Origin: Pseudomonas orientalis
GTDB taxonomy: Bacteria > Pseudomonadota > Gammaproteobacteria > Pseudomonadales > Pseudomonadaceae
Reading direction: 5' to 3'
NCBI RefSeq assembly: GCF_022807995.1
Contig: NZ_CP094351.1
Coordinates: forward strand, 2,697,001 to 2,761,000
Length of the DNA: 64,000 bases
Within the stretch, counting starts at the first letter, position 1; every line of letters begins with the position of its first letter. Under the pieces are notes generated by a model. That model was not told the origin of the DNA. It was given only the letters and a program-made list of their open reading frames with translations, and did not search any database. Both the position numbers and the translations under genes were made by a program. This document shows positions 54,713 to 62,806 of this stretch, piece after piece.

Positions 54713-55405
54713 TTAATCCTCCAGCGCAAACGCCACCGCAGCCTGCGCATGCAACTCGGTGGTGTCCAGCAGTGGCAGGTCGCTGTGCTCGGGTTTGATC
54801 AGCAGGCTGATTTCCGTACAGCCGAGGATCACCGCCTGGGCGCCGCGCGCGGCCAGGGACTCGATGACCCGCTGGTAGATTAAGCGCGATCTGGCGCTGA
54901 TCACGCCCACACACAACTCCTCATAAATGATCCGGTGCACGGCCTTGCGTTCCTCCGCGTCCGGCACCAGCACGGTCAGGCCCTGTGCGATCAGGCGGGA
55001 CTTGAGGAAGTCCTGCTCCATGGTGAATGCAGTGCCAAGCAGGCCCACGGTCAAGGTGCCGGCTTGCACGGCCGCAGCCCCGGCCGCATCGGCGATATGC
55101 AGGAAGGGAATCGTCACCGCCGCCTCGATACGTTGCGCCACGCGGTGCATGGTGTTGGTACACAGCACCACACACTCGGCGCCGCCGGCCTGGAGCCGGC
55201 GCGCGGCGTCTTCCAGGATCAGCGCGGTATCGTCCCAGCGCCCGGCATGCTGGGCCTGTTCCACCGGGCCGAAGTCCACGCTGTACATCAACAGTTGCGC
55301 CGAACGCAGCGGGCCGAGCCGATCGCGTACCTGCCGGTTGATGATGCGGTAATACTCGGCACTGGACTCCCAGCTCATGCCGCCAATAAGGCCGATGGTG
55401 CGCAT
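54713..55405 (-). CDS. Aspartate/glutamate racemase family protein
   Basis: 230-residue cofactor-independent racemase. N-terminal MRTIGLIGGMSWESSAEYYRIINR; catalytic Cys pair in VVLCTNTMHRVA (about residue 82) and VILGCTEISLL (about residue 193). It matches the YgeA/broad-specificity amino-acid racemase subgroup. GGAGCATCGC precedes the ATG. It diverges from the terpene operon, with 276 nt between; no functional link is evident. Confidence 0.92.
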   Translation of the reverse strand: MRTIGLIGGMSWESSAEYYRIINRQVRDRLGPLRSAQLLMYSVDFGPVEQAQHAGRWDDTALILEDAARRLQAGGAECVVLCTNTMHRVAQRIEAAVTIPFLHIADAAGAAAVQAGTLTVGLLGTAFTMEQDFLKSRLIAQGLTVLVPDAEERKAVHRIIYEELCVGVISARSRLIYQRVIESLAARGAQAVILGCTEISLLIKPEHSDLPLLDTTELHAQAAVAFALED

Positions 55406-55637
55406 GCGATGCTCCGGACAGGTAAATGTGAGTTCACCATACCCACCGAAAGCGGATTAGTCATAGGCAGTTGCCGCCCAATTCACCGGAGCAGTTCAGC
55501 ATGGGTTCAAGCAGGCTCGCTCTCGCCTGTTGCAAGCGTCAATGCTCACGAGGGCCATAGGCTTTTCCTACTGCCCAAGGCTACTGTTGCCTGGGGGATG
55601 ATCAGACAATCACCGCATCCTGCGTGGTTGGTTTTCG

Positions 55638-55654
55638 ATAAGGTCCGACCTTAT
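55638..55654. promoter_or_regulatory. Perfect inverted repeat upstream of the terpene operon
   Basis: ATAAGGT-CCG-ACCTTAT, 28 nt before the start codon of the terpene synthase-P450 gene. The 7-3-7 symmetry fits a repressor operator or a leader hairpin. No local regulator gene is present. Confidence 0.5.
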
Positions 55655-55681
55655 TGAACGTTCATCCAAGAGGAGCGCCGC

Positions 55682-57901
55682 ATGTCACCGCCACACCGCG
55701 AGGGGGACCCCGGTCCCAACCCGAGAGAACATCTACCGTCGCAGCTCTTCACCATCCCCGAGATTCAGTTTCCTTTTGCCGCACCGTCACCGCGTTGCGA
55801 CAGCGAACGGTTGCGCGCCCATGCCCTCGCCTGGGCGCAGCGATATGGCTTGATCGGCCGCCGTGGTGCGCATCGGTTGAGCACCACGGCGCTGCTCGAC
55901 CTGGGAGTGGCGCTGTGCGGCAGGGCGCCCACGCACCGAGCCGAGGTTCTGGTGTGCTGGTACCTGTGGGCGCTTACGCTGGATGACCGTATCGATGACG
56001 GACCCTGGGCGGAAAACGCAGCGTTGGAGCGTTTCATCACCTCGGTGCAGGCCTTGACCGAGAGCGACGGTCAATCAGTCGAGAGCAGCCGGTTCGAAGA
56101 CCCGATGCTCGCGGTTCTGGTGGATGATCTCTGGCCTCGGACCCGGTGTTGGGGGAACGACCGTTGGCGTGACAGGCTTGCGCTGCATCTGATCGGGCAT
56201 TTGCGCGCGCAGGCCACCCTGGTGCGCGTGCGTGAGAACGACACGGCGCTCACATTGAGCGAATATCTGCCGCTGCGCCGGGACTCGTTCGGCGCACTGT
56301 TCTTCTTTGACCTTATCGACGGGGCCGAAACCCTCGACCCGTACGCGCTCGCCGCGCACGCTCACGCGTGGGACACCTTGCGCGAGCACGCTGCCGATCT
56401 GATTGCCTGGACAAACGATATCCATTCGATCGCCAAAGATGTGGTGTGTGGGGAGCGCTTCAACCTGGTCTCTATACTCGCGGACACCGCCGGCGTGGAT
56501 TGGCCCGCCGCGCTCGAATCCGCCCACCGGATGGTGAACACGGCCGTTGCGCAGTTCACTGCGGCCGCCGCTCAGTGTGCAAGCCACCCGCCAGGCGCGG
56601 CGACCGACCCGGACCGCCTGCGCCAGGTCGTGCGGGCGGCCGGAGACTGGCACCGAAGCGTCTCTCGCTATCATCTGCACGCCGCCGATTCCGAGACAAC
56701 GAGCAATCGGCAGGTGGACCTGAAACTCACCCCTCCGACACTGAAATCCCGGCAGTTCGAAATCGACCCCTACCCGTTGTATGAGCAATTGCGTACCAGG
56801 CTGCCGATTGCTTACGACGAACCCACCGATGTGTGGCTGGTCAGCCGACATGTGGATGTCAAGGCGGTCCTGACCCATCCGGGCGTCAGCAACAATAACT
56901 ACAACTGGCAGATCGGGCCGCTGTTGGGCCACACCATTGTCACCATGGACGGCTGCGAACACGCCCAGCATCGCGCGTTGCTCAGCCCTTCGTTTCGCGG
57001 CAAGGCCCTCGCTGCGCTGGAAGCATCCGTCATTTCGGTGACCACAGACCTGCTGGCACGCATGCATGGCCGATCTCAGGTTGACCTGATTGCCGATTTC
57101 ACCGCAGCGCTGCCGGTGCGGGTGATGGCGCATGCGCTGGGGCTCCCGGCGCAGACCCGCGAAGAGGTGGAGCGGCTCAAGCGCTGGTGTGCCATCGGCT
57201 TCGCCTACATGGGCAACTATCGACAGGACCCGGCATTGCTGACCGGTGGGTTGTCCAACCGGGACAGCTTCTATGACTTCATTCAGCCCCACATCGACGC
57301 GCGCCGTGCCGCACCCGCAGACGACCTGATCTCCCAACTGCTGGCGGCACGCATCGATGGTCAGCCGCTGTCCGAGACATTCGTGCGAGCTTACTGCGCG
57401 ATCCTGATGACGGCGGGCAGCGAAACCAGTCACGGCGCCCTGGCGAACCTGATTGTCAACCTGCTGAGCGAGCCTGGCGTCAAAGCGGCGGTGATCGCCA
57501 ATCCGGAGCTGATGGATAATGCCCTGGCCGAAACCCTGCGCCGCAATCCGCCGTTGCAGCTGGTATTGCGCGAGGCACGAGAGTCGCTGCAGTTGCCCTC
57601 GGGAACGATCCCGGCCGGCGCGACGCTGGCCTGCCTGATCGGCTCGGCCAACCGTGATCCGGTCCAATTCAACAGCCCGGATACCTTTGATATGTCGCGC
57701 ACCGAGCAGGCGACCAGTCATTTCGCCTTTGGCGCCGGGCGGCACTTCTGCCTGGGCTCCCTGCTGGCACGGATGGAGATCACCACCGGCGCCCGCATGC
57801 TGCTGCAAGCTTTCCCCAACGTGCGCTGGGCGCCGGGGTTCACGCCTGTAGAACGCGGTTTTCTCAATCGCTGCCCGGATCGACTGGAGGTCATACTGTG
57901 A
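55682..57901 (+). CDS. Class I terpene synthase fused to cytochrome P450
   Basis: 739 residues, two complete enzymes in one chain. Residues about 30-335 are a bacterial class I terpene cyclase: DDRIDD (D101, D102, D105), NDIHSIAKD triad (N245, S249, D253), and the C-terminal R329-Y330 pair. After a short linker, residues about 350-739 form a P450: MDGCEHAQHRALLSPSF, I-helix LMTAGSETSHG (A578-T582), ExxR E617-R620, and haem loop FAFGAGRHFCLG with Cys690. No signal peptide. AGGAG precedes the ATG by 6 nt. It predicts cyclisation of a prenyl diphosphate followed by oxidation of the released hydrocarbon. Chain length of substrate unknown. First of three genes. Confidence 0.92.
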   Translation: MSPPHREGDPGPNPREHLPSQLFTIPEIQFPFAAPSPRCDSERLRAHALAWAQRYGLIGRRGAHRLSTTALLDLGVALCGRAPTHRAEVLVCWYLWALTLDDRIDDGPWAENAALERFITSVQALTESDGQSVESSRFEDPMLAVLVDDLWPRTRCWGNDRWRDRLALHLIGHLRAQATLVRVRENDTALTLSEYLPLRRDSFGALFFFDLIDGAETLDPYALAAHAHAWDTLREHAADLIAWTNDIHSIAKDVVCGERFNLVSILADTAGVDWPAALESAHRMVNTAVAQFTAAAAQCASHPPGAATDPDRLRQVVRAAGDWHRSVSRYHLHAADSETTSNRQVDLKLTPPTLKSRQFEIDPYPLYEQLRTRLPIAYDEPTDVWLVSRHVDVKAVLTHPGVSNNNYNWQIGPLLGHTIVTMDGCEHAQHRALLSPSFRGKALAALEASVISVTTDLLARMHGRSQVDLIADFTAALPVRVMAHALGLPAQTREEVERLKRWCAIGFAYMGNYRQDPALLTGGLSNRDSFYDFIQPHIDARRAAPADDLISQLLAARIDGQPLSETFVRAYCAILMTAGSETSHGALANLIVNLLSEPGVKAAVIANPELMDNALAETLRRNPPLQLVLREARESLQLPSGTIPAGATLACLIGSANRDPVQFNSPDTFDMSRTEQATSHFAFGAGRHFCLGSLLARMEITTGARMLLQAFPNVRWAPGFTPVERGFLNRCPDRLEVIL

Positions 57902-58695
57902 CCACTACCGTCGATTCCGATAAGCCCGGCTACACCGGCAGCTACCTCGCGGACCAGCACGCTGGCCAGTTGGCACGGCTGCGCACCCTGGAACGTGCGT
58001 TTGACCCGTTGAGCCAGGCGGTTTTCGATCAATTGGATCTGCCGCGCAAACCGGTCATCCTCGATCTCGGCGCCGGAGCCGGATCGCTCGCCGCCTGGCT
58101 GAGCCGGCGATATCCCGAAGCGAGCGTCACCGCCACGGATATCGACACCCGATTCCTTGCCGATATTCCCGGTATCCGGGTGCTTGCCCATAACGCCGCG
58201 ACCGATGACTTCCCGGCGGCCTCCTTTGACGTGGTGCATGCCCGGGCGCTTCTGTGCCACCTCACCGAGCGCGAGGACCTGCTGACGCGGGCCATCACCT
58301 GGCTGCGCCCGGGTGGGTGGCTGGTGATCGAGGACGTGAGTCTGGAACCTGGCCTGAGAACCGCCAACCCAACGTTGCGCAAAGTGGCCCAGGCCGGGAT
58401 CAGCCTCCTGGAGCAGTCAATAGGGTCCGACATGCTGTGGGCCACCCAACTGCCGGGCCGACTACGTGATCGGGGCCTTGCCAACGTGAGGCATCGCACG
58501 CTCGAAGGCTGTATCGGCGATAACAGCCCCGCCGATGCTTTTTGGGCCGCAACCACGGCACAAGCCGGGCCCGCGTTGCTCAAGCTGGGGTTGCTCGAAC
58601 AGAGCGACCTGGATGGCATGGCCGGTCTACGTGCCGATCCCGCATTCACCGAGGCGGCCCTGACCTTCGTCAGTGCGTGGGGACAAGTTCTCTAA
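57898..58695 (+). CDS. SAM-dependent methyltransferase of the terpene operon
   Basis: 265 residues of class I methyltransferase fold: motif I VILDLGAGAGSLAAWLSRRYP (about 53-73), acidic loop TATDID (79-84), VVHARALLCHLTEREDLL and LRPGGWLVIEDVSLEPG as motifs II-III. GTG start overlaps the P450 stop (GTGA), so co-translation is likely. It could methylate the hydroxyl or acid made by the P450, or a prenyl diphosphate before cyclisation as in sodorifen-type C16 terpenoid clusters; sequence alone cannot choose. Similar methyltransferases exist in actinobacterial natural-product loci. Confidence 0.88.
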   Translation: MTTTVDSDKPGYTGSYLADQHAGQLARLRTLERAFDPLSQAVFDQLDLPRKPVILDLGAGAGSLAAWLSRRYPEASVTATDIDTRFLADIPGIRVLAHNAATDDFPAASFDVVHARALLCHLTEREDLLTRAITWLRPGGWLVIEDVSLEPGLRTANPTLRKVAQAGISLLEQSIGSDMLWATQLPGRLRDRGLANVRHRTLEGCIGDNSPADAFWAATTAQAGPALLKLGLLEQSDLDGMAGLRADPAFTEAALTFVSAWGQVL

Positions 58696-58738
58696 CCGCA
58701 ATAGGGCGCTGCCTTCGCCTACCGCCAAGGAATACAGA

Positions 58739-59317
58739 ATGGTCACTGATGTCGTGTTAGTCGATGCGCAAGATATTCAAATCGGGGTGTGCGAAAAACG
58801 CGATGCCCACCTGGGAATGGGCCAGCTTCATCGTGCCTTTTCGGTGCATTTGATCGACAGTCGAGGGCGTCATCTGCTTCAGCGTCGTGCGGCAGGCAAA
58901 ATGCTGTGGCCCGGGTTCTGGTCGAATGCCTGCTGCAGTCATCCGGCGCCGGGAGAGTCGATCCCGGATGCGGCGTCTCGCCGTTTGCACGAAGAGTTGG
59001 GCGTCAGGGCGAGCTGTCGCGCGCTTTACAGTTTCGAGTACCACGCCAGCTTTGGTTCGATCGGTGCCGAGCACGAATTATGTCATGTGCTGGTTGCTCA
59101 GTCTGACGCTGTGGTTTCACCTGTGCCTGAGGAGGTCAGCGAAATCATGTGGCTGACCCGTGCCGAAATTTCAGCCCGGCTTGCTGAGCCGCACGTGCAG
59201 TTTACCCCTTGGTTTCGAATGCAGTGGCGTCGCCTTCTGTTGGAACATCCCTGGTTCGATACAGCGTCATGTGATCTACGAGCCGCCTGCTGCCAAACCG
59301 ACTGCAATCAGCTTTAA
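58739..59317 (+). CDS. idi: Isopentenyl-diphosphate delta-isomerase, type I
   Basis: 192 residues. Nudix-fold enzyme interconverting IPP and DMAPP. Metal ligands His24, His31, His68 and Glu111/Glu113 (GAEHELC), catalytic Cys66 (SNACCSHP) and the Nudix-like RRLHEELG all align with E. coli Idi. AAGGA precedes the ATG. Pseudomonads make both isomers by the MEP pathway, so idi is dispensable; its place as third gene after a terpene cyclase-P450 and methyltransferase indicates extra precursor balancing for terpenoid output. Confidence 0.93.
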   Translation: MVTDVVLVDAQDIQIGVCEKRDAHLGMGQLHRAFSVHLIDSRGRHLLQRRAAGKMLWPGFWSNACCSHPAPGESIPDAASRRLHEELGVRASCRALYSFEYHASFGSIGAEHELCHVLVAQSDAVVSPVPEEVSEIMWLTRAEISARLAEPHVQFTPWFRMQWRRLLLEHPWFDTASCDLRAACCQTDCNQL

Positions 59318-59386
59318 CCCGTACGTCACGCAGCCGTATCTGCCATGATCGGGCTTCGCAACCTGGCCCACCCAAGGAAATCCGCA

Positions 59387-59881
59387 ATGGACGATGTACA
59401 GCAACTGGGCGAGATGCTTCGTCATTACGCCGAGAGCGAAGCGCATAAGAAACAGCAATTCGATGTGCGGTCAGCGCGTTGGGCACAGAAACTTGGCGAG
59501 CTCTTCGAGCACATCGAGCAGTGGCTGGAGCCGGTCAAGAGCGCCGGCCTGCTCGAGGTGCGCCGGGAAGCCTACGCCGCCAGCGGGCCGGGCGTGCCAG
59601 TGGAAACGTCGACGTTCAAGACCGAGAAGTTGAATGTGCTGATCACGGGTAAAAGCGTGGAGTTCGTGCCGGAGGTGATGGGGACGGACGGGTCTATTCG
59701 TGTGGCGGTAATGGGCCTGACCGCCGCCCGGCACGGCAGCGTTTCGCTGGTACTGCCTGCGGATAAAAATGATTGGCTCTGGAAGAAAACCAATGGCCTC
59801 AAGGATCCGGATACCTTCGGCTTCGACGCCAATTTCCTGGCGGCGCAATTGCAGAGCCTGATCCCCCGCGAACGCGGCTGA
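59387..59881 (+). CDS. 164-residue hypothetical protein
   Basis: MDDVQQLGEMLRHYAESEAHKKQQFDVRSARW... ending LIPRERG. A helical N-terminal half (to about 70) precedes a beta-rich domain (FKTEKLNVLITGKSVEFVPEVMGTDGSIRVAVMGLTAARHGSVSLVL) and a conserved-looking WLWKKTNGLKDPDTFGFD segment. AAGGA lies before the ATG at 59387. No family name recognised. It follows the terpene operon after 69 nt but does not look like a biosynthetic enzyme. Confidence 0.72.
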   Translation: MDDVQQLGEMLRHYAESEAHKKQQFDVRSARWAQKLGELFEHIEQWLEPVKSAGLLEVRREAYAASGPGVPVETSTFKTEKLNVLITGKSVEFVPEVMGTDGSIRVAVMGLTAARHGSVSLVLPADKNDWLWKKTNGLKDPDTFGFDANFLAAQLQSLIPRERG

Positions 59882-59960
59882 GCACTCTTGGCTAAAATAA
59901 GCACCCCGTCGTTCCGCAGTTGGCTATACCTACAGCTCAATCTATCGACGGGGAGTTCCA

Positions 59961-60629
59961 ATGATGAACCTAAGGCTAATGGTCAGCGCGCTGTGCATCG
60001 CCTTGATCGGCATGGCGGGCTGCGCCAGCAAGGTCACCCAACCGGACGAGTATTCGGGCTTCCTGTCGGACTACAGCCGACTCAAGGAAGCCAGGTCGCC
60101 CTCCGGTGCCTCGGTGATGCGCTGGGTCGATCCCGAACTGGACCTGAGCCGCTATAAGGCGGTGTACATCGAACCCACGCAGTTCTATCCCAAGCCTCAA
60201 GCCACCTCTCGGATTCCGGACAGCACCCTGCGTGGCATCAGTGACTATTACCACCAGGCGCTCAAGCGTGAACTGGCCGGTTCATTGCCGCTGGCCAATG
60301 GCCCGGGTCCTGGTGTGATTGTGGTGCGCGCGGCGATCACGGCCGTCAGCAGCAAAACCGAAGGTCTAAAGCCGTATGAGTTCATTCCTGTGGCGTTGGT
60401 TGCTGCGGCGGTGAGTACCGGCACCGGGATTCGCGACCAGGAAACCACCTTGGGCACTGAGGCACAGTTCCTCGATGGCGCCAGCGGCAACGTGCTTGCC
60501 CAAGTGGTGCGCAGGGGCACCGGAAAGCCGCTGGCGAACGACACTCAGGTGATGAAGGCGGATGATGTAAAAAGCGTTATCGATGGATGGGCGTCGGACC
60601 TGCATCAGTCTTATCTGAAGCTCAAATAG
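59961..60629 (+). CDS. DUF3313 lipoprotein
   Basis: 222 residues with signal MMNLRLMVSALCIALIGMAGC (lipobox MAGC, Cys21). Matches the DUF3313 pattern: EYSGFLSDYSRLKE, SRYKAVYIEPTQFYP, a Gly/Ala-rich segment EFIPVALVAAAVSTGTGIRDQET and C-terminal VKSVIDGWASDLHQSY. Probably outer-membrane anchored. GGAG precedes the ATG. Members occur widely in Pseudomonas, without known function. Confidence 0.83.
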   Translation: MMNLRLMVSALCIALIGMAGCASKVTQPDEYSGFLSDYSRLKEARSPSGASVMRWVDPELDLSRYKAVYIEPTQFYPKPQATSRIPDSTLRGISDYYHQALKRELAGSLPLANGPGPGVIVVRAAITAVSSKTEGLKPYEFIPVALVAAAVSTGTGIRDQETTLGTEAQFLDGASGNVLAQVVRRGTGKPLANDTQVMKADDVKSVIDGWASDLHQSYLKLK

Positions 60630-60700
60630 CATTGATGCATGCTTGAGCGGCGGGAAGCGTAGGTGTATCGCCACCCGCCGTGCCCTCATTCCCGGCGGGG

Positions 60701-62101
60701 TTACTTGAGCGGTGTCAACGGCGGCAACTTCCATTGGCCGCTGGTAACTTCGGGCTTGGGCAGGTAAATACGCAGCACCGCGAAGAACGGCCCGGTCGGG
60801 GCGGGCAGCCAGTTGCTCTGTTCGGCTTTCGGTGGCTCATGATGCTGCAGGGCCAGGGTCAGGCCACCGTCGGCGTCCAGTTTGAGGCCGGGCAGCATGC
60901 GCGAGTTGATCAGGTAACGTTTCTTGTGGTTCGGCACCAGCAATTTGGTCTTGGCGTCGTACATGGTCAGCGACCAGAACGCATCGGCCGGCGGCAGTTG
61001 GTCCTTGGCGAAATGGACCGTGTAGCTGCGGCGTGCGCCGTTGGCCGGTTTGCCTTCGCTGTCGTCGAACCAGGTGAAGTAAGCGGCTTCGTCGGTGGAG
61101 TTGCCGAACATCCCCAGGTTTGCGCCGGCATAACGGTAGAGGTAATTGTTTTTCAGGCGGTCACGGCTGCCGTACAGCTCGCCGCTGGGGACTTGCTGAG
61201 TGTCGATCTTGTCTTTCTTGAAGGTGGCGAACTCAGCCTTGGCATCGGCTATCCCGTCTTCCAATGCTTTGCGCTGTTCGGCGGTCAGCTGGTTCAGCTT
61301 GAAAGGCGCGCCGGGGGCGATGCCGATGGTGGCGAAGCGTGCCAGCAGGTCTTTTTCACTGTCCTGGGGCGCGGCAAAGGCCAGCATGAAGTTCAGGTAG
61401 CGGAACAATTGCGGGCTGTCGCTCATGTTCGCCATCGGCTTGGGCCAGTCGATCTTCGGCACCTTGGCCGGGGCCGCTTGTTTCACGTAGCTGCTCAGCG
61501 ATTGCACCTTATAGCCGTTCTGGATTTGCTTGACCTTGCCCAGGTCCTTTTCATCGAACAGCTGTGTGCGATACAGGGCGTAGGCGATAGTGCTCTCGCT
61601 GTAGACCACGCGGTCGATGTCGACCGGCTGCTGACCCTTCCAGTCAGGGCCCGCAATCATGTAGTGACCGCCGTTGTTGCCGGTGCTGCGTGTGCCCAGG
61701 TAGGCGATGTTCTGGGTATAGAGGTCGAGCAACTGCACCGAGTAGTAGCGGTTGTCTTCGACCCTGGGCAGGGTCAGCACCAGGGGTTCCCTGCGCAGGT
61801 CCATCCAGACGAAGGAGTAGGGCGTGTCCGAGTTCGGGGTGGTGAACGCGGTGTCCTTGGGGGTGAAGACCTGTGCGGTGTTGCCGATGCGATTGAACGG
61901 CGCCTTGAAATTGGCCCCGCCTTTGTCCACGGCCTGGGTGTACAGCGTCTTGTACATCTCTACCACGGGGTAGCCGTACAAATAGGCTTCCTTGGCTATG
62001 GCCCGCGCTTGGGCAGGGTTTGCCGTGAAGTCGGCCCAGGCGCCGGTGCTCAGGAGTATCGAGAGGCTCGCCAACACCAGGCGCGCAGGTTGTCCAATCA
62101 T
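60701..62101 (-). CDS. DUF1254/DUF1214 exported protein
   Basis: 466 residues. Signal peptide of about 22 residues (ending GAWA). The N-terminal DUF1254 domain contains IAKEAYLYGYPVVEMYKTLYTQ, NTPNSDTPYSFVWMDLRREPLVLTLP and the C-terminal DUF1214 domain FWSLTMYDAKTKLLVPN...YLINSRMLPGLKLDADGGLTLALQHHEP. The pair is usual for these periplasmic beta-rich proteins, of which no biochemical role is settled. The ATG at 62101 has GGAAGGA upstream. Confidence 0.9.
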   Translation of the reverse strand: MIGQPARLVLASLSILLSTGAWADFTANPAQARAIAKEAYLYGYPVVEMYKTLYTQAVDKGGANFKAPFNRIGNTAQVFTPKDTAFTTPNSDTPYSFVWMDLRREPLVLTLPRVEDNRYYSVQLLDLYTQNIAYLGTRSTGNNGGHYMIAGPDWKGQQPVDIDRVVYSESTIAYALYRTQLFDEKDLGKVKQIQNGYKVQSLSSYVKQAAPAKVPKIDWPKPMANMSDSPQLFRYLNFMLAFAAPQDSEKDLLARFATIGIAPGAPFKLNQLTAEQRKALEDGIADAKAEFATFKKDKIDTQQVPSGELYGSRDRLKNNYLYRYAGANLGMFGNSTDEAAYFTWFDDSEGKPANGARRSYTVHFAKDQLPPADAFWSLTMYDAKTKLLVPNHKKRYLINSRMLPGLKLDADGGLTLALQHHEPPKAEQSNWLPAPTGPFFAVLRIYLPKPEVTSGQWKLPPLTPLK

Positions 62102-62211
62102 GTTGTTGCGTCCTTCCAGGGTTCTTTTGACTGACGGGGAGATGCAGGCGCTGAGTTTCCTGTTTTCTTTCCCGCACGTCACGTTAAAACCTGCAAAAGA
62201 ACGCGGGATGG

Positions 62212-62571
62212 TCAGGGCAACATTGATTTGACTTTATCGCGCAATTGGTCGATCGAGAACGGCTTGCCAATCACCTGCATGCCGGCGGGCACATCGATGT
62301 TCTCGGCGTAGCCGCTGGCGAACAGGATAGGCAGGGCAGGTCGCAGTTCGCGGACCTTGGTTGCCAGTTGCTTGCCATCCATATCCGGCAAGCCGACGTC
62401 GGTCATCATCAGGTCGATCACCTGGTCAGTTTTTTCCACCTGTGCCAGGGCCTCTGCAGCATCGGCAGCCTCAAGCACCGTGAACTCCAACTCCTCAAGC
62501 ACATCGACGATCAGCATGCGCACGATAGCGTCGTCTTCGACAACAAGGATGGTGGAGGTAATTGCGGACAT
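62212..62571 (-). CDS. Single-domain response regulator
   Basis: 119 residues: a lone receiver with acidic pocket EDD (VVEDDAIV), phosphoacceptor Asp in MMTDVGLPDMDG, Thr/Ser switch LFASGYA and Lys in VIGKPFS. No output domain, so it works through protein contacts or as a phosphate sink. Divergent from a CHASE3/GAF sensor at 62807, and the two probably form one signalling pair. The ATG at 62571 has GGAAAG upstream. Confidence 0.93.
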   Translation of the reverse strand: MSAITSTILVVEDDAIVRMLIVDVLEELEFTVLEAADAAEALAQVEKTDQVIDLMMTDVGLPDMDGKQLATKVRELRPALPILFASGYAENIDVPAGMQVIGKPFSIDQLRDKVKSMLP

Positions 62572-62806
62572 AGAGGACTTTCCCAAAAAAGACGAGGTTT
62601 TAAAGCTGGCCATCTGACGGGCCTGTACTTGAGTAAGCGCGGGCTATCCACAAGTTCCCAGGGCGTTAAAACAATGCGGTACAAAAGACCAGGCAGAATA
62701 GCCTGTTCTCTTGTAGGAATCTGTACAAAAGCGTCCCAGAAAAATGGTCTTGAACGTCACTTTGGGGCAAACTCCCGGTTTTTCCGCACTTGGCCAAGGC
62801 ATGCCC

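Noticed and set aside
56075-57808. 577-codon minus-strand frame opposite the terpene synthase-P450 gene
   Set aside because: Antisense shadow; no domain motifs, whereas the plus frame contains all terpene synthase and P450 signatures.
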